A stretch of 64,000 nt of DNA from Pseudomonas sp. R84 (GCF_009834515.1 NZ_CP019426.1:1849501-1913500), one strand, 5' to 3'; shown: positions 36,380 to 46,062, counted from the stretch's first letter. Notes: generated by a model not told the origin, from the sequence alone. A program made the numbers and translations.

Positions 36380-37378
36380 TTACTGCCCGCTATAAATCTG
36401 ATCGAAAACCCCACCATCATTGAAGTGAGTCTTCTGCACCGTACGCCAGTCACCGAAGGTCTTCTCCACCGAAAGGAAATCAACTTTCGGGAAGCGATCG
36501 GTGTACTTCGCCAGCACCGCCGGATCACGCGGACGCAGGTAGTTTGCCGCCGCGATCTCCTGACCTTCCGGCGACCACAGGTACTTCAGATATTCATCCG
36601 CCGCCGCACGCGAGCCTTTCTTGTCGACCACTTTGTCGACCACTGACACCGGCGGCTCAGCCTCAGCCGAAACACTCGGGTAGATCACTTCAAACTGATC
36701 ACGACCAAACTCGCGGGCAATCATTTCCGCTTCGTTTTCGAAGGTCACCAGCACGTCGCCGATCTGGTTGGTCATGAACGTGGTGGTCGCCGCACGGCCA
36801 CCGGTGTCCAGTACTGGCGCCTGCTTGAACAGTTTGCCGACGAAATCCTTGGCCTTGTTCTCGTCACCACCATTCTTCAGCACATAACCCCACGCCGACA
36901 GGTAGGTGTAGCGGCCATTACCCGAGGTTTTCGGGTTTGGCACGATCACTTGCACGCCGTCCTTGAGCAGATCCGGCCAGTCTTTCAGGGCTTTCGGGTT
37001 GCCTTTACGGACGATGAACACAGTGGCTGAAGTAAACGGCGCGCTGTTGTTCGGCAGACGCGTGACCCAGTTCTCCGGCACCAGTTTGCCGTTGTCGGCG
37101 AGGGCGTTGATGTCGGTGGCCATGTTCATGGTGATGACGTCAGCCGGCAGGCCATCGATCACCGAGCGCGCTTGCTTGCTCGAACCGCCGAAGGACATCT
37201 GTACGGTAATGTTTTCGTTGTGCTCGGCTTGCCAGTGTTTCTGGAACGCAGTGTTGTAGTCCTTGTAGAAATCGCGCATCACGTCGTAGGAAACGTTGAG
37301 CAGCGTCGGGGCTGCCTGAGCGATGTTGGTCAAGGCCAGGCCGGCGGCGAGAAGTGAGGCGCCAAAGAGTTTTTTCAC
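36380..37378 (-). CDS. cysP: Sulfate-binding protein of an ABC transporter
   Basis: Periplasmic sulfate/thiosulfate-binding protein. It is 332 residues with a signal peptide ending in AQA (residue 22). Family motifs include LLNVSYDVMRDFYKDYN, GGSSKQARSVIDGLPADVITMN, VPNPKTSGNGRYTYLSAWGY and TFENEAEMIAREFG. It could equally be named sbp. No CysTWA permease genes are adjacent, so it must feed a transporter encoded elsewhere. A dyad (GACTAT at 37434, ATAGTC at 37452) lies in its promoter region. Confidence 0.9.
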   Translation of the reverse strand: MKKLFGASLLAAGLALTNIAQAAPTLLNVSYDVMRDFYKDYNTAFQKHWQAEHNENITVQMSFGGSSKQARSVIDGLPADVITMNMATDINALADNGKLVPENWVTRLPNNSAPFTSATVFIVRKGNPKALKDWPDLLKDGVQVIVPNPKTSGNGRYTYLSAWGYVLKNGGDENKAKDFVGKLFKQAPVLDTGGRAATTTFMTNQIGDVLVTFENEAEMIAREFGRDQFEVIYPSVSAEAEPPVSVVDKVVDKKGSRAAADEYLKYLWSPEGQEIAAANYLRPRDPAVLAKYTDRFPKVDFLSVEKTFGDWRTVQKTHFNDGGVFDQIYSGQ

Positions 37379-37433
37379 TGCGCATTCCTTGTTTTATCGG
37401 TGTAGAAGCAGGGAGTGATGTTCAATTGCCACT

Positions 37434-37457
37434 GACTATAACGGGGCGCGCATAGTC
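37434..37457. promoter_or_regulatory. Dyad upstream of cysP
   Basis: GACTAT-N12-ATAGTC, 56-79 bp upstream of the cysP start codon. Sulfate-uptake genes are usually CysB-controlled, but I cannot say this is a CysB site. Confidence 0.3.
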
Positions 37458-37482
37458 GTTTAAAGATTAAAAAGCTCTGTGC

Positions 37483-38307
37483 TTATTCCAGTTTCTTGAA
37501 CAACGCATTGCCACATCGCGAGCAGAACGCCGCGCCGTGTTCATGGCTGTTTTTCTTACACACCGGGCAGTCGTGTTGCAGCTGTTCGCCGCGCATGGCG
37601 TTGGCCAGTTCGGCGGTGAAAATCCCCGTCGGCACGGCGATGATCGAATAACCGGTGATCATCACCAGCGACGAAATCACCTGGCCCAGCGGCGTCTTCG
37701 GCACGATGTCGCCGAAGCCCACGGTGGTCAACGTGACGATGGCCCAATAGATGCCTTTGGGAATGCTGGTGAAGCCATGTTCCGGGCCTTCGATCACGTA
37801 CATCAAGGTGCCGAACACCGTCACCAGGGTGCAGACGCTGACCAGAAACACGACGATCTTCTGCTTGCTGCCACGCAGCGCCGACATCAGATAATTGGCT
37901 TGCTTGAGGTACGGGCTGAGCTTGAGCACCCGGAAGATCCGCAACATGCGGATGATCCGGATAATCAGCAGGTACTGCGCATCGCTGTAATACAGGGCGA
38001 GGATGCCGGGCACGATCGCCAGCAAATCCACCAGCCCGTAAAAGCTGAAGGCATAACGTAACGGCTTCGGTGAGCAGTACAGACGCAGGATGTACTCGCC
38101 GAGAAAGATGATCGTGAAGCCCCACTCGATGTAGGCCAGCACGTTCGCGTAGTTCTGGTGAATGCTGTCGATACTGTCGAGCATCACGATCACCAGACTG
38201 GCGAGGATGATCAACAGCAGGATGCCGTCGAAGCGACGCCCGGCGAGGGTGTCGCTCTGGAAAATCATCACGTAAAGCCGTTCGCGCCAACTGTTGCTGC
38301 TGTCCAT
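37483..38307 (-). CDS. Voltage-gated-type K+ channel with C-terminal zinc ribbon
   Basis: A 274-residue six-helix ion channel. S4 carries spaced arginines (LLIIRIIRMLRIFRVLKLSP, about residues 113-132). The pore has selectivity filter TVGFGD (195-200), indicating K+. After S6 a short cytoplasmic tail holds a CxxC...CxxC zinc-ribbon (Cys247, Cys250, Cys262, Cys265) in place of a longer regulatory domain. The urea transporter gene lies 21 bp upstream on the same strand, so they may be co-transcribed. Confidence 0.92.
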   Translation of the reverse strand: MDSSNSWRERLYVMIFQSDTLAGRRFDGILLLIILASLVIVMLDSIDSIHQNYANVLAYIEWGFTIIFLGEYILRLYCSPKPLRYAFSFYGLVDLLAIVPGILALYYSDAQYLLIIRIIRMLRIFRVLKLSPYLKQANYLMSALRGSKQKIVVFLVSVCTLVTVFGTLMYVIEGPEHGFTSIPKGIYWAIVTLTTVGFGDIVPKTPLGQVISSLVMITGYSIIAVPTGIFTAELANAMRGEQLQHDCPVCKKNSHEHGAAFCSRCGNALFKKLE

Positions 38308-38328
38308 GGATAACGCCTGAATCGAAGA

Positions 38329-39243
38329 TCAGCGCAGCCTAGGTTGATTCTCCCCATGAGCGCAAGGCGCACGCTCGACCGGCGTTTTGCCGAGCATCTG
38401 AATACCGGCGCGGATCAGCCAGCCGGCGAGGATGAACGGCGCGGTCAGGGTGGCCAGGCCGACAGCGGCAAATAGCGGAGTGACCAGCAGCGCCAGCACG
38501 ATGCCGACCAGTGGCAGCCAAGGTTGCTGGCGTTGCGCGGAGAATGCAAGGGCGGCGAGCACGGCGTTATAGCTGCCGAGACCGAGCAAAGCGGAGCCGC
38601 TTTCGTGATGCAGCAGGCTGGAGCCGAGGCCGATCACCGAGGCGAGCATTGCCCAGCAAAATGCGCGGCGATCAGCGACCAGCAAACCGATGGCAATCAG
38701 CGCGCCGGCCAGCGGATGGCCGAGGAACATCACCTGGCCCAAACCGCGCAATTCGGCGGCAAGCACATTCAGCGTGTTCATTTCGATGTGCGCCATCGGC
38801 GCTGACGGTTCGGCGAACAGCAGCAATACCCAGCTCATGGCCACGAACGGCGAGGTGTAGGCCGGTATGGCTCGGCTGCGATATACGTGTTTGAGCCATT
38901 GCTGCGTGACCATCGCGCTCAATCCGCCAGCGGCAAGAATCAGCGGCGGCAGCAGCGGCGACCAAGGGAAATACAGGCTCAGCAACAGGCCAAGCAAAAT
39001 GCCGTTGTAGCTGAACAGTCCAGCCTGGCGATCAGCCTTGGCGTAGTTGCGGCGTTGCGCGGTGAGCAAACCGGCAACGGCACCGAGCAGCGCACCGGCG
39101 AACAGCACGGGCGCCGTCAGCAGGATCGCCAACAGGCACAACAGGCCGCACAGCGGATGACGCTGGAGGAATATTTGACTGAAACCGTTGAGCAAAGCCT
39201 CGGCCCAGTCGGGGCAGTGGGTGTTGAAATGATTGGCAGGCAT
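38329..39243 (-). CDS. Urea transporter (UT family)
   Basis: A 304-residue membrane protein of the SLC14-like urea transporter fold with two homologous halves. Each half has the signature region: LFSYNGILLGLLLSLYF in the first and LGLGSYNAVLAALAFSA in the second. About ten hydrophobic segments are seen. No urease genes are in this window. A REP doublet separates it from pyk. Confidence 0.9.
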   Translation of the reverse strand: MPANHFNTHCPDWAEALLNGFSQIFLQRHPLCGLLCLLAILLTAPVLFAGALLGAVAGLLTAQRRNYAKADRQAGLFSYNGILLGLLLSLYFPWSPLLPPLILAAGGLSAMVTQQWLKHVYRSRAIPAYTSPFVAMSWVLLLFAEPSAPMAHIEMNTLNVLAAELRGLGQVMFLGHPLAGALIAIGLLVADRRAFCWAMLASVIGLGSSLLHHESGSALLGLGSYNAVLAALAFSAQRQQPWLPLVGIVLALLVTPLFAAVGLATLTAPFILAGWLIRAGIQMLGKTPVERAPCAHGENQPRLR

Positions 39244-39278
39244 GGCAGTTCTGAAAGTCAGAGAAACCGGGTTGCCTT

Positions 39279-39374
39279 CTTCGCCAGCAGGCTGGCTCCC
39301 ACATTGAATCTTTGTTCAGTCATTGAGTTTGTGATGTACACAAATCAACTGTGGGAGCGAGCCTGCTCGCGAAG
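39279..39374. repeat. REP doublet (GTGGGAGCGAGCCTGCTCGCGAA type)
   Basis: Copies near 39279-39303 (degenerate, CGCCAGCAGGCTGGCTCCCACA) and 39350-39374 (consensus), inverted. Confidence 0.85.
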
Positions 39375-39389
39375 AGGCCGGTACAGGCG

Positions 39390-40805
39390 CTAAATCAATG
39401 TCTCGATCCGCAGCGAGTTAGTCGATCCGGGCTGCCCGAACGGCACGCCGGCAGTGATCAGCAACGTGTCACCACGCTCTGCCATGCCTTGCGCCTGGGC
39501 GATTTCCAGGGCGGTAGAGCAGACTTCGTCGACCTGACGCAGACGATCGTTGACCACCGAATGAATGCCCCACGCCACGCTCAAGCGCCGCGCGGTCTGC
39601 AGGTTCGGTGTCAGGTTGAGGATCGGCGCTTTCGGCCGTTCCCGCGCTGCACGCAGGCTCGATGCACCGGACTCGCTGTAGTTGACCAGCACCGCCACCG
39701 GCAGCACGTTGCTGATACGCCGGATCGCACAGCTGATCGCATCGGAAACGGTCGCTTCAGCTTTCGGCCGGCTGACGTCGAGTTGGGTCTGATAATCCGG
39801 ACCGTTCTCAACCTGGCGAATGATCTTGCTCATCATCTGCACGGCTTCCAGCGGGTACTCACCGGAGGCGGTTTCCGCCGACAGCATCACCGCATCGGCG
39901 CCTTCGGCCACGGCGTTGGCAACGTCCGTCACCTCGGCGCGGGTCGGAGCAGGAGAGAAGCGCATCGACTCGAGCATCTGCGTCGCCACCACCACCGGTT
40001 TGCCCAGTTCGCGGCAGGTGGTGATGATGTTTTTCTGAATCTGCGGCACGCTTTCGGCAGGTACTTCAACGCCGAGATCGCCACGGGCAACCATGATCGC
40101 GTCGCTCAGTTCAGCGATTTCACGCAATTGCTCGACGGCGGAAGGCTTCTCGATTTTCGCCATCAGAAAGGCTTTGTCGCCGATCAGTGCGCGGGCTTCG
40201 ATGATGTCTTGCGGACGCTGTACAAACGACAGCGCGACCCAGTCCACACCCAGTTCCAGACCGAAGCTCAGATCGCGGCGATCCTTGGCGGTCAGCGGGC
40301 TGAGGTCGAGCACCGCTTGCGGCACGTTGACGCCTTTGCGGTCCGACAGTTCGCCGCCGTTGAGCACGGTGGTATCGATCGCGTCGGCGTATTTGCTGAC
40401 CACGCGCAGACGCAGTTTGCCGTCGTCGAGCAGCAGATCCATTCCCGCTTCCAGCGCGGCAATGATCTCCGGATGCGGCAGATTCACCCGGCGCTCATCG
40501 CCCGGCGTCGCGTCCAGATCCAGACGGAAGGCCTGACCACGATGCAGTTGCACCTTGCCGTCAGCGAACTTGCCGACGCGCAGTTTCGGCCCCTGCAAGT
40601 CCATCAGAATGCCCAGCGGGTAGTTGAGCTGGCGCTCGACTTCGCGGATCCACTGATAGCGCTTGGCGTGGTCGGCGTGATCGCCGTGGCTGAAGTTCAG
40701 GCGGAAGATATTCACCCCGGCCTCGACCAGTTCACGGATGTCTTCGATGCCATCGACAGCAGGCCCGAGGGTGGCGAGGATTTTGACCTTTTTATCAGGC
40801 GTCAT
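39390..40805 (-). CDS. pykF: Pyruvate kinase
   Basis: Converts phosphoenolpyruvate and ADP to pyruvate and ATP. It is 471 residues with KVKILATLGPAVDG at the N-terminus, the substrate/Mg segment RLNFSHGDHADH, the catalytic-Lys region MAKIEKPSAVEQL, ARGDLGVEVP and MLSAETASGEYPLE. The name follows the P. aeruginosa copy in this locus; the isozyme class is not certain. It overlaps ttuD by 4 bp and is the last gene of the glyoxylate carboligase cluster, where it draws glycerate-derived carbon to pyruvate. Confidence 0.94.
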   Translation of the reverse strand: MTPDKKVKILATLGPAVDGIEDIRELVEAGVNIFRLNFSHGDHADHAKRYQWIREVERQLNYPLGILMDLQGPKLRVGKFADGKVQLHRGQAFRLDLDATPGDERRVNLPHPEIIAALEAGMDLLLDDGKLRLRVVSKYADAIDTTVLNGGELSDRKGVNVPQAVLDLSPLTAKDRRDLSFGLELGVDWVALSFVQRPQDIIEARALIGDKAFLMAKIEKPSAVEQLREIAELSDAIMVARGDLGVEVPAESVPQIQKNIITTCRELGKPVVVATQMLESMRFSPAPTRAEVTDVANAVAEGADAVMLSAETASGEYPLEAVQMMSKIIRQVENGPDYQTQLDVSRPKAEATVSDAISCAIRRISNVLPVAVLVNYSESGASSLRAARERPKAPILNLTPNLQTARRLSVAWGIHSVVNDRLRQVDEVCSTALEIAQAQGMAERGDTLLITAGVPFGQPGSTNSLRIETLI

Positions 40806-42076
40806 GATTTGCAGCTCTCAAGGATCAGAATGGCGCGGAAGTCGTTGACGTTGGTGCGGGTCGGCTCAGTGACGATCAGCGCATCGAGCGCCGCGAAATA
40901 GCCATAGCCGTTGTTGTTATCCAGTTCATCACTGGCGCTCAAACCGAGGGCGGCGGCGCGGGCGTAGCTGTCCGGAGTCATGATCGCGCCGGCGTTGTCT
41001 TCCGAACCGTCGATGCCGTCGGTGTCACCGGCCAGCGCATAGACGCCGGGCTGGCCTTTGAGATTGTCGGTGAGGCTCAAGAGGAATTCGGCGTTGCGCC
41101 CGCCACGGCCATTGCCGCGCACGGTTACGGTGGTTTCGCCGCCGGAAAGGATCACGCACGGCGCTGCCAGTGGCTGGCCGTGGTTGATGATCTGGCGGGC
41201 GATGCCGGCGTGGACTTTCGCCACTTCGCGCGACTCACCTTCGAGGTCGCCGAGGATCAGCGTGCTGAAACCGGCCTGACGGCATTTCACCGCAGCGGCA
41301 TCCAGCGATTGCTGAGGACGGGCGATCAACTGGAAGTGGCTGCGCGCCAAGGATGGATCACCGGGTTTGACGGTTTCCGACTCAGGGCTTTGCAACCAGT
41401 TACGCACCGAAACCGGAATCTCGATGCCGTAGCGTTTGATGATCGCCAGCGCTTCAGCGGAAGTGCTTGGGTCGGCCACGGTCGGGCCGGAAGCGATAAC
41501 CGTGGCGAGGTCGCCCGGTACATCGGAAATTGCGTAGGTATAAACAGTGGCAGGCCAGCAGGCCTTGCCCAGACGCCCGCCCTTGATCGCCGAGAGGTGC
41601 TTGCGCACGCAGTTCATCTCGCCGATGGTCGCGCCGGATTTGAGCAGGGCTTTGTTGATCGATTGCTTGTCGGCGAGGGTAATGCCTGCGGCCGGCAACG
41701 CCAGTAGGGCAGAGCCGCCACCAGAGAGCAGGAAGATCACGCGGTCGTCTTCGCTCAGGTTGCTGACCAGTTCGAGCACGCGTTTGGCCACGGCCAGACC
41801 GGCAGCATCCGGGACGGGATGCGCGGCTTCGACCACTTCGATTTTTTCGCACGGAGCGCCGTGACCGTAACGGGTCACAACCAGGCCAGAGACTTCACCT
41901 TCCCAGCAGCGCTCGACCACTTGCGCCATCGCGGCGGCGGCTTTGCCGGCACCGATGACGATCACCCGGCCGCTACGATCGGTGGGCAAATGGGCTTCGA
42001 GGACCTGGTTCGGATGGGCCGCGTCGATGGCTGTGGCAAACAGCTCGCGCAGCAGTTGTTGCGGATCGACCGACAT
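40802..42076 (-). CDS. ttuD: MOFRL-family glycerate kinase (TtuD)
   Basis: Often annotated hydroxypyruvate reductase, but the family (GckA/TtuD, MOFRL) is better known as glycerate 2-kinase. It is 424 residues. An N-terminal DUF4147 domain contains VIGAGKAAAAMAQ and FLLSGGGSALLALP. The C-terminal MOFRL domain contains ILSGGETTVTVRGNGRGGRNAEF and AGDTDGIDGSEDNAGAI. It would phosphorylate glycerate made by GlxR. It overlaps pyk, confirming a linked pathway. Confidence 0.9.
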   Translation of the reverse strand: MSVDPQQLLRELFATAIDAAHPNQVLEAHLPTDRSGRVIVIGAGKAAAAMAQVVERCWEGEVSGLVVTRYGHGAPCEKIEVVEAAHPVPDAAGLAVAKRVLELVSNLSEDDRVIFLLSGGGSALLALPAAGITLADKQSINKALLKSGATIGEMNCVRKHLSAIKGGRLGKACWPATVYTYAISDVPGDLATVIASGPTVADPSTSAEALAIIKRYGIEIPVSVRNWLQSPESETVKPGDPSLARSHFQLIARPQQSLDAAAVKCRQAGFSTLILGDLEGESREVAKVHAGIARQIINHGQPLAAPCVILSGGETTVTVRGNGRGGRNAEFLLSLTDNLKGQPGVYALAGDTDGIDGSEDNAGAIMTPDSYARAAALGLSASDELDNNNGYGYFAALDALIVTEPTRTNVNDFRAILILESCKS

Positions 42077-42123
42077 GGCGGGCTCCCGGAATTCTTGTTA
42101 TTCGAAAGGGCGGTAGAGATCCC

Positions 42124-42213
42124 TGTGGGAGCGAGCTTGCTCGCGAAAGCGATGGATCAGTCAATATCCATGTCGACTGACACGCCCTCTTCGCGAGCAA
42201 GCTCGCTCCCACA
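42124..42213. repeat. REP doublet between glxR and ttuD
   Basis: Inverted copies of GTGGGAGCGAGCTTGCTCGCGAA at 42124-42147 and 42189-42213, inside the gcl operon. Confidence 0.9.
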
Positions 42214-42237
42214 GGTTTTAAGCGGTGGGGCAGTGGC

Positions 42238-43131
42238 TTATTTGTTGTCGCGAATCGAGAAGTTGGCCATGTGTTCCAGACCCTTGATCAGCGCCGAGTG
42301 GTCCCAATTGCTGCCACCGATCGCCGCGCAGGTGCTGAACACTTGCTGGGCGTTGGCGGTGTTTGGCAGGTTGATGTTCAGCTCTTTCGCGCCTTGCAGG
42401 GCCAGGTTCAGGTCCTTCTGGTGCAGGCTGATGCGGAAGCCTGGATCGAAAGTGCCTTTGATCATGCGCTCGCCGTGCACTTCAAGGATTTTCGAGGAGG
42501 CGAAACCGCCCATCAGTGCTTCACGCACCTTGGCTGGATCGGCACCGTTTTTCGAAGCGAACAGCAGGGCTTCAGCGACGGCCTGAATGTTCAGGGCAAC
42601 GATGATCTGGTTGGCGACTTTGGCGGTTTGACCGTCGCCATTGCCACCGACCAGGGTGATGTTCTTGCCCATGGCCTGGAACAGCGGCAGCGCGCGTTCG
42701 AAGGCATCGGCGTCGCCACCGATCATGATGCTCAGGGTCGCGGCTTTGGCGCCGACTTCACCACCGGACACCGGTGCGTCGAGGTATTGCGCGCCTTTCT
42801 CGTTGATCTTTGCAGCGAATGCCTTGGTGGCGGTCGGCGAGATCGAGCTCATGTCGATAACGATTTTGCCTTTGCTCAGGCCTGCGGCAACGCCGTCGGC
42901 GCGGAATAGTACATCGTCGACCTGCGGGGTATCCGGCACCATGACGATGATGAATTCTGCTTCCTGCGCGACTTCGCGCGGGTTGGCCAGGGCGACGGCG
43001 CCAGCGGCAACCAGGTCGGCCGGGGCGGCGTCGTGGTGCGCCGACAGGAACAGGCTGTGACCGGCTTTCTGCAGGTTCGAAGCCATTGGGTGGCCCATGA
43101 TGCCGGTGCCGATAAATCCGATTTTAGCCAT
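42238..43131 (-). CDS. glxR: Tartronate semialdehyde reductase
   Basis: Reduces tartronate semialdehyde (2-hydroxy-3-oxopropionate) to D-glycerate with NAD(P)H. It is 297 residues of the beta-hydroxyacid dehydrogenase family: dinucleotide motif GFIGTGIMGHPMASNL at the N-terminus, the substrate motif DAPVSGGEVGA, and the catalytic Lys region GNGDGQTAKVANQI. It follows hyi in the cluster. Confidence 0.95.
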   Translation of the reverse strand: MAKIGFIGTGIMGHPMASNLQKAGHSLFLSAHHDAAPADLVAAGAVALANPREVAQEAEFIIVMVPDTPQVDDVLFRADGVAAGLSKGKIVIDMSSISPTATKAFAAKINEKGAQYLDAPVSGGEVGAKAATLSIMIGGDADAFERALPLFQAMGKNITLVGGNGDGQTAKVANQIIVALNIQAVAEALLFASKNGADPAKVREALMGGFASSKILEVHGERMIKGTFDPGFRISLHQKDLNLALQGAKELNINLPNTANAQQVFSTCAAIGGSNWDHSALIKGLEHMANFSIRDNK

Positions 43132-43190
43132 GAGAAAATCCTCTTGTTTTTGTCTTGCTCAAGCAAATAGGGGGGAAGCTGTTGCTTTTA

Positions 43191-43277
43191 TGTAGGAGTG
43201 AGCCTGCTCGCGATTCAGGCGCTGAGGTACATCAGGTGTACCGAGGTGAATTCATCGCGAGCAGGCTCACTCCTACA
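43191..43277. repeat. REP doublet between hyi and glxR
   Basis: Inverted copies of TGTAGGAGTGAGCCTGCTCGCGAT at 43191-43214 and 43254-43277. Confidence 0.9.
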
Positions 43278-43288
43278 GGGGAGCTGCG

Positions 43289-44071
43289 TTAGATTGCGTT
43301 GTGGGTTTTCAGCCAGCCGAGGCCTGCTTCGGTGGTGGTCAGCGGCTTGTATTCGCAACCCACCCAACCCTGATAACCGATGCGATCGAGGTGTTCGAAC
43401 AGGAAGCGGTAGTTGATTTCACCGGTGCCTGGTTCGTTACGGCCCGGGTTGTCTGCGAGCTGCACATGGTTGATCTCGCCCAGGTGCGATTGCAGGGTGC
43501 GGGCCAGATCGCCTTCCATGATTTGCATGTGATAGATGTCGTATTGCAGGAACAGATTGGCGCTGCCGACCTGTTCGCGAATCGACAGGGCTTGCGCCGT
43601 GTTGTTCAGGTAGAAGCCCGGGATGTCGCGGGTGTTGATCGCTTCCATCACCAGTTTGATGCCCGCTGCCTGCAGCTTGTCGGCGGCGTATTTCAGGTTG
43701 GCAACGAAGGTCTTTTCCACGGTGGGATCGTCAACGCCTTGCGGACGAATACCGGCCAGGCAGTTGATCTGGGTGTTGCCCAGCACTTGTGCGTAAGCGA
43801 TGGCCAGATCGACACCAGCGCGGAACTCTTCGACACGATCCGGCAGGCACGCGATACCGCGCTCGCCCTTGGCCCAGTCACCGGCCGGCAGGTTGAACAG
43901 CACTTGGGTCAGACCGTTGGCGTCGAGCTTGGCCTTGATTTCGGCGGAGCTGAAGTCGTACGGGAACAGGTATTCGACACCGCTGAAACCGGCCTTGGCG
44001 GCGGCGTCGAAACGGGCAAGGAAATCCTGTTCGGTGAACAGCATGGACAGGTTGGCTGCGAAACGCGGCAT
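43289..44071 (-). CDS. hyi: Hydroxypyruvate isomerase
   Basis: Interconverts hydroxypyruvate and tartronate semialdehyde. It is 260 residues of the AP-endonuclease-2-like TIM-barrel family: MPRFAANLSMLFTEQDFL at the start, LVMEAINTRDIPGFYLN (metal-binding Glu), and QYDIYHMQIMEGDL and GCEYKPLTTTEAGLGWL further on. It lies between gcl and glxR. Confidence 0.95.
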   Translation of the reverse strand: MPRFAANLSMLFTEQDFLARFDAAAKAGFSGVEYLFPYDFSSAEIKAKLDANGLTQVLFNLPAGDWAKGERGIACLPDRVEEFRAGVDLAIAYAQVLGNTQINCLAGIRPQGVDDPTVEKTFVANLKYAADKLQAAGIKLVMEAINTRDIPGFYLNNTAQALSIREQVGSANLFLQYDIYHMQIMEGDLARTLQSHLGEINHVQLADNPGRNEPGTGEINYRFLFEHLDRIGYQGWVGCEYKPLTTTEAGLGWLKTHNAI

Positions 44072-44125
44072 GGTGGTCTCCTAAAAACGGATGTGACACG
44101 GTTGGTCAGACTGAACGCGATCAAG

Positions 44126-44240
44126 TCCCCTCTCCTGGGGGAGAGGGTTAGGGTGAGGGGGATCCTGAGTCTGATCCGAATTTTGCGATCACCGCAAAAC
44201 CTTTCCCTCACCCCAGCCCTCTCCCATAGGGAGAGGGGGC
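44126..44240. repeat. Inverted repeat pair CCCTCACCC/CTCTCCC between gcl and hyi
   Basis: Arms at 44126-44161 and 44205-44240, each with internal CTCTCC..GGAGAG hairpins. Same family as 36143-36320 and 57504-57651. Confidence 0.85.
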
Positions 44241-44249
44241 TAAAAGCGA

Positions 44250-46025
44250 TCAATCAAGCAGCGAAATCGCCGTTGGCGCATCGTTGCCGACCAGCGCCAG
44301 GTCTTCGAATTCGTTGACGGCGTTGATCTCGGTGCCCATGGAGATGTTGGTCACACGCTCCAGAATGATCTCGACGATCACCGGCACCTTGAACTCTTCG
44401 ATCATTTGTTCGGCCTTGCGCAGGGCCGGGGCGATTTCCGAGGGTTCGAACACCCGCAGCGCCTTACAGCCGAGGCCTTCCGCCACTGCGACGTGGTCAA
44501 CACCGTAACCGTTGAGTTCCGGCGCGTTCAGGTTATCGAAGGACAGCTGCACGCAGTAGTCCATTTCGAACCCGCGCTGGGCCTGACGGATCAGACCCAG
44601 GTACGAGTTGTTCACCACGACGTGGATGTACGGCAGTTTGAACTGAGCGCCGACCGCCAGTTCTTCGATCATGAACTGGAAGTCATAGTCCCCCGACAGG
44701 GCCACGACTTTGCGGTTCGGATCGGCCTTCACCACGCCCAGCGCTGCCGGAATGGTCCAGCCCAACGGGCCTGCCTGGCCACAGTTGATCCAGTGACGCG
44801 GCTTGTAGACGTGCAGGAACTGCGCGCCGGCAATCTGCGACAGACCAATGGTGCTGACGTAGCAGGTGTCCTTGCCGAACACCTGGTTCATTTCTTCGTA
44901 AACGCGTTGCGGTTTCACCGGCACGTTGTCGAAGTGGGTCTTGCGATGCAGGCTGGCTTTGCGCTGCTGGCAGTCTTGCAGCCAGGCACTGCGGTTTTTC
45001 AGCTTGCCGGCGGCTTGCCATTCACGGGCGACTTCGATGAACACGGTCAGCGCAGCGGCGGCGTCGGACACGATGCCCAGATCCGGGGTGAACACACGAC
45101 CGATCTGCGTGCCTTCGATGTCGACGTGAATGAATTTGCGGCCTTCGGTGTAGACGTCAACCGAACCGGTGTGACGGTTGGCCCAACGGTTACCGATACC
45201 CAACACCACGTCGGATTTCAGCATCGTCGCGTTGCCGTAACGGTGCGAAGTCTGCAGACCCACCATACCGACCATCAGCGGGTGATCGTCCGGGATGGTG
45301 CCCCAGCCCATCAGGGTCGGGATCACCGGGATGCCGGTCAGCTCAGCGAATTCAACCAGCAGATCGCTGGCGTCGGCGTTGATGATGCCGCCGCCGGCCA
45401 CCAGCAATGGACGCTCAGCCTGATCGAGCAAAGCCAATGCCTTCTCGACCTGAACGCGGGTCGCGGTCGGTTTGGCCAATGGCAGCGGCTGGTAGGCGTC
45501 GATGTCGAATTCGATCTCGGCCATCTGCACGTCGAACGGCAGGTCGATCAGCACCGGGCCTGGACGGCCGGAGCGCATTTCAAAGAAGGCTTTCTGGAAC
45601 GCATACGGCACTTGGCCCGGTTCCAGAACAGTGGTCGCCCACTTGGTGACTGGCTTGACGATGCTGGTGATGTCGACAGCCTGGAAGTCTTCCTTGTGCA
45701 TACGGGCGCGGGGTGCCTGGCCGGTAATGCAGAGGATTGGAATCGAGTCGGCCGAGGCGCTGTAGAGCCCGGTGACCATGTCGGTACCGGCAGGGCCGGA
45801 AGTGCCGATGCACACGCCGATGTTGCCGGCCTTGGTGCGGGTGTAGCCCTCGGCCATGTGCGAGGCGCCTTCAACGTGGCGAGCAAGGACGTGATCGATG
45901 CCACCGACCTTCTGCAAGGCGGAGTACAGCGGGTTGATGGCAGCGCCCGGGATGCCAAAAGCGGTATCAACCCCTTCACGGCGCATCACCAGAACGGCGG
46001 CTTCGATTGCTCTCATTTTGCTCAT
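44250..46025 (-). CDS. gcl: Glyoxylate carboligase
   Basis: Thiamine-diphosphate enzyme joining two glyoxylates into tartronate semialdehyde plus CO2. It is 591 residues. [37 protein letters not shown] opens the PYR domain with Val in place of the usual catalytic Glu (the region around residues 48-54 reads [13 protein letters not shown]). The ThDP motif [12 protein letters not shown]...[13 protein letters not shown] is in the C-terminal part. ATG 46025 is preferred over an upstream frame start at 46106, which would run through the operator. Confidence 0.96.
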   Translation of the reverse strand: MSKMRAIEAAVLVMRREGVDTAFGIPGAAINPLYSALQKVGGIDHVLARHVEGASHMAEGYTRTKAGNIGVCIGTSGPAGTDMVTGLYSASADSIPILCITGQAPRARMHKEDFQAVDITSIVKPVTKWATTVLEPGQVPYAFQKAFFEMRSGRPGPVLIDLPFDVQMAEIEFDIDAYQPLPLAKPTATRVQVEKALALLDQAERPLLVAGGGIINADASDLLVEFAELTGIPVIPTLMGWGTIPDDHPLMVGMVGLQTSHRYGNATMLKSDVVLGIGNRWANRHTGSVDVYTEGRKFIHVDIEGTQIGRVFTPDLGIVSDAAAALTVFIEVAREWQAAGKLKNRSAWLQDCQQRKASLHRKTHFDNVPVKPQRVYEEMNQVFGKDTCYVSTIGLSQIAGAQFLHVYKPRHWINCGQAGPLGWTIPAALGVVKADPNRKVVALSGDYDFQFMIEELAVGAQFKLPYIHVVVNNSYLGLIRQAQRGFEMDYCVQLSFDNLNAPELNGYGVDHVAVAEGLGCKALRVFEPSEIAPALRKAEQMIEEFKVPVIVEIILERVTNISMGTEINAVNEFEDLALVGNDAPTAISLLD

Positions 46026-46052
46026 GGTTTTGTGCCTCTTTACGTTTTGTAA

Positions 46053-46062
46053 TTGTATACAA
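46053..46062. promoter_or_regulatory. Operator TTGTATACAA upstream of gcl
   Basis: A perfect 10-bp palindrome 28 bp before the gcl start codon. An identical copy is at 46191-46200 on the other side of the same gap. Pathways of this kind are controlled by GclR-type GntR regulators in P. putida, and TTGTATACAA fits a FadR/GntR-type dyad, but the regulator is not in the window. Confidence 0.6.

Noticed and set aside
39351..40901. A 516-codon plus-strand frame opposite pyk
   Set aside because: Antisense shadow; its translation is His/Arg/Gln-rich without domains, and its start lies in a REP copy.
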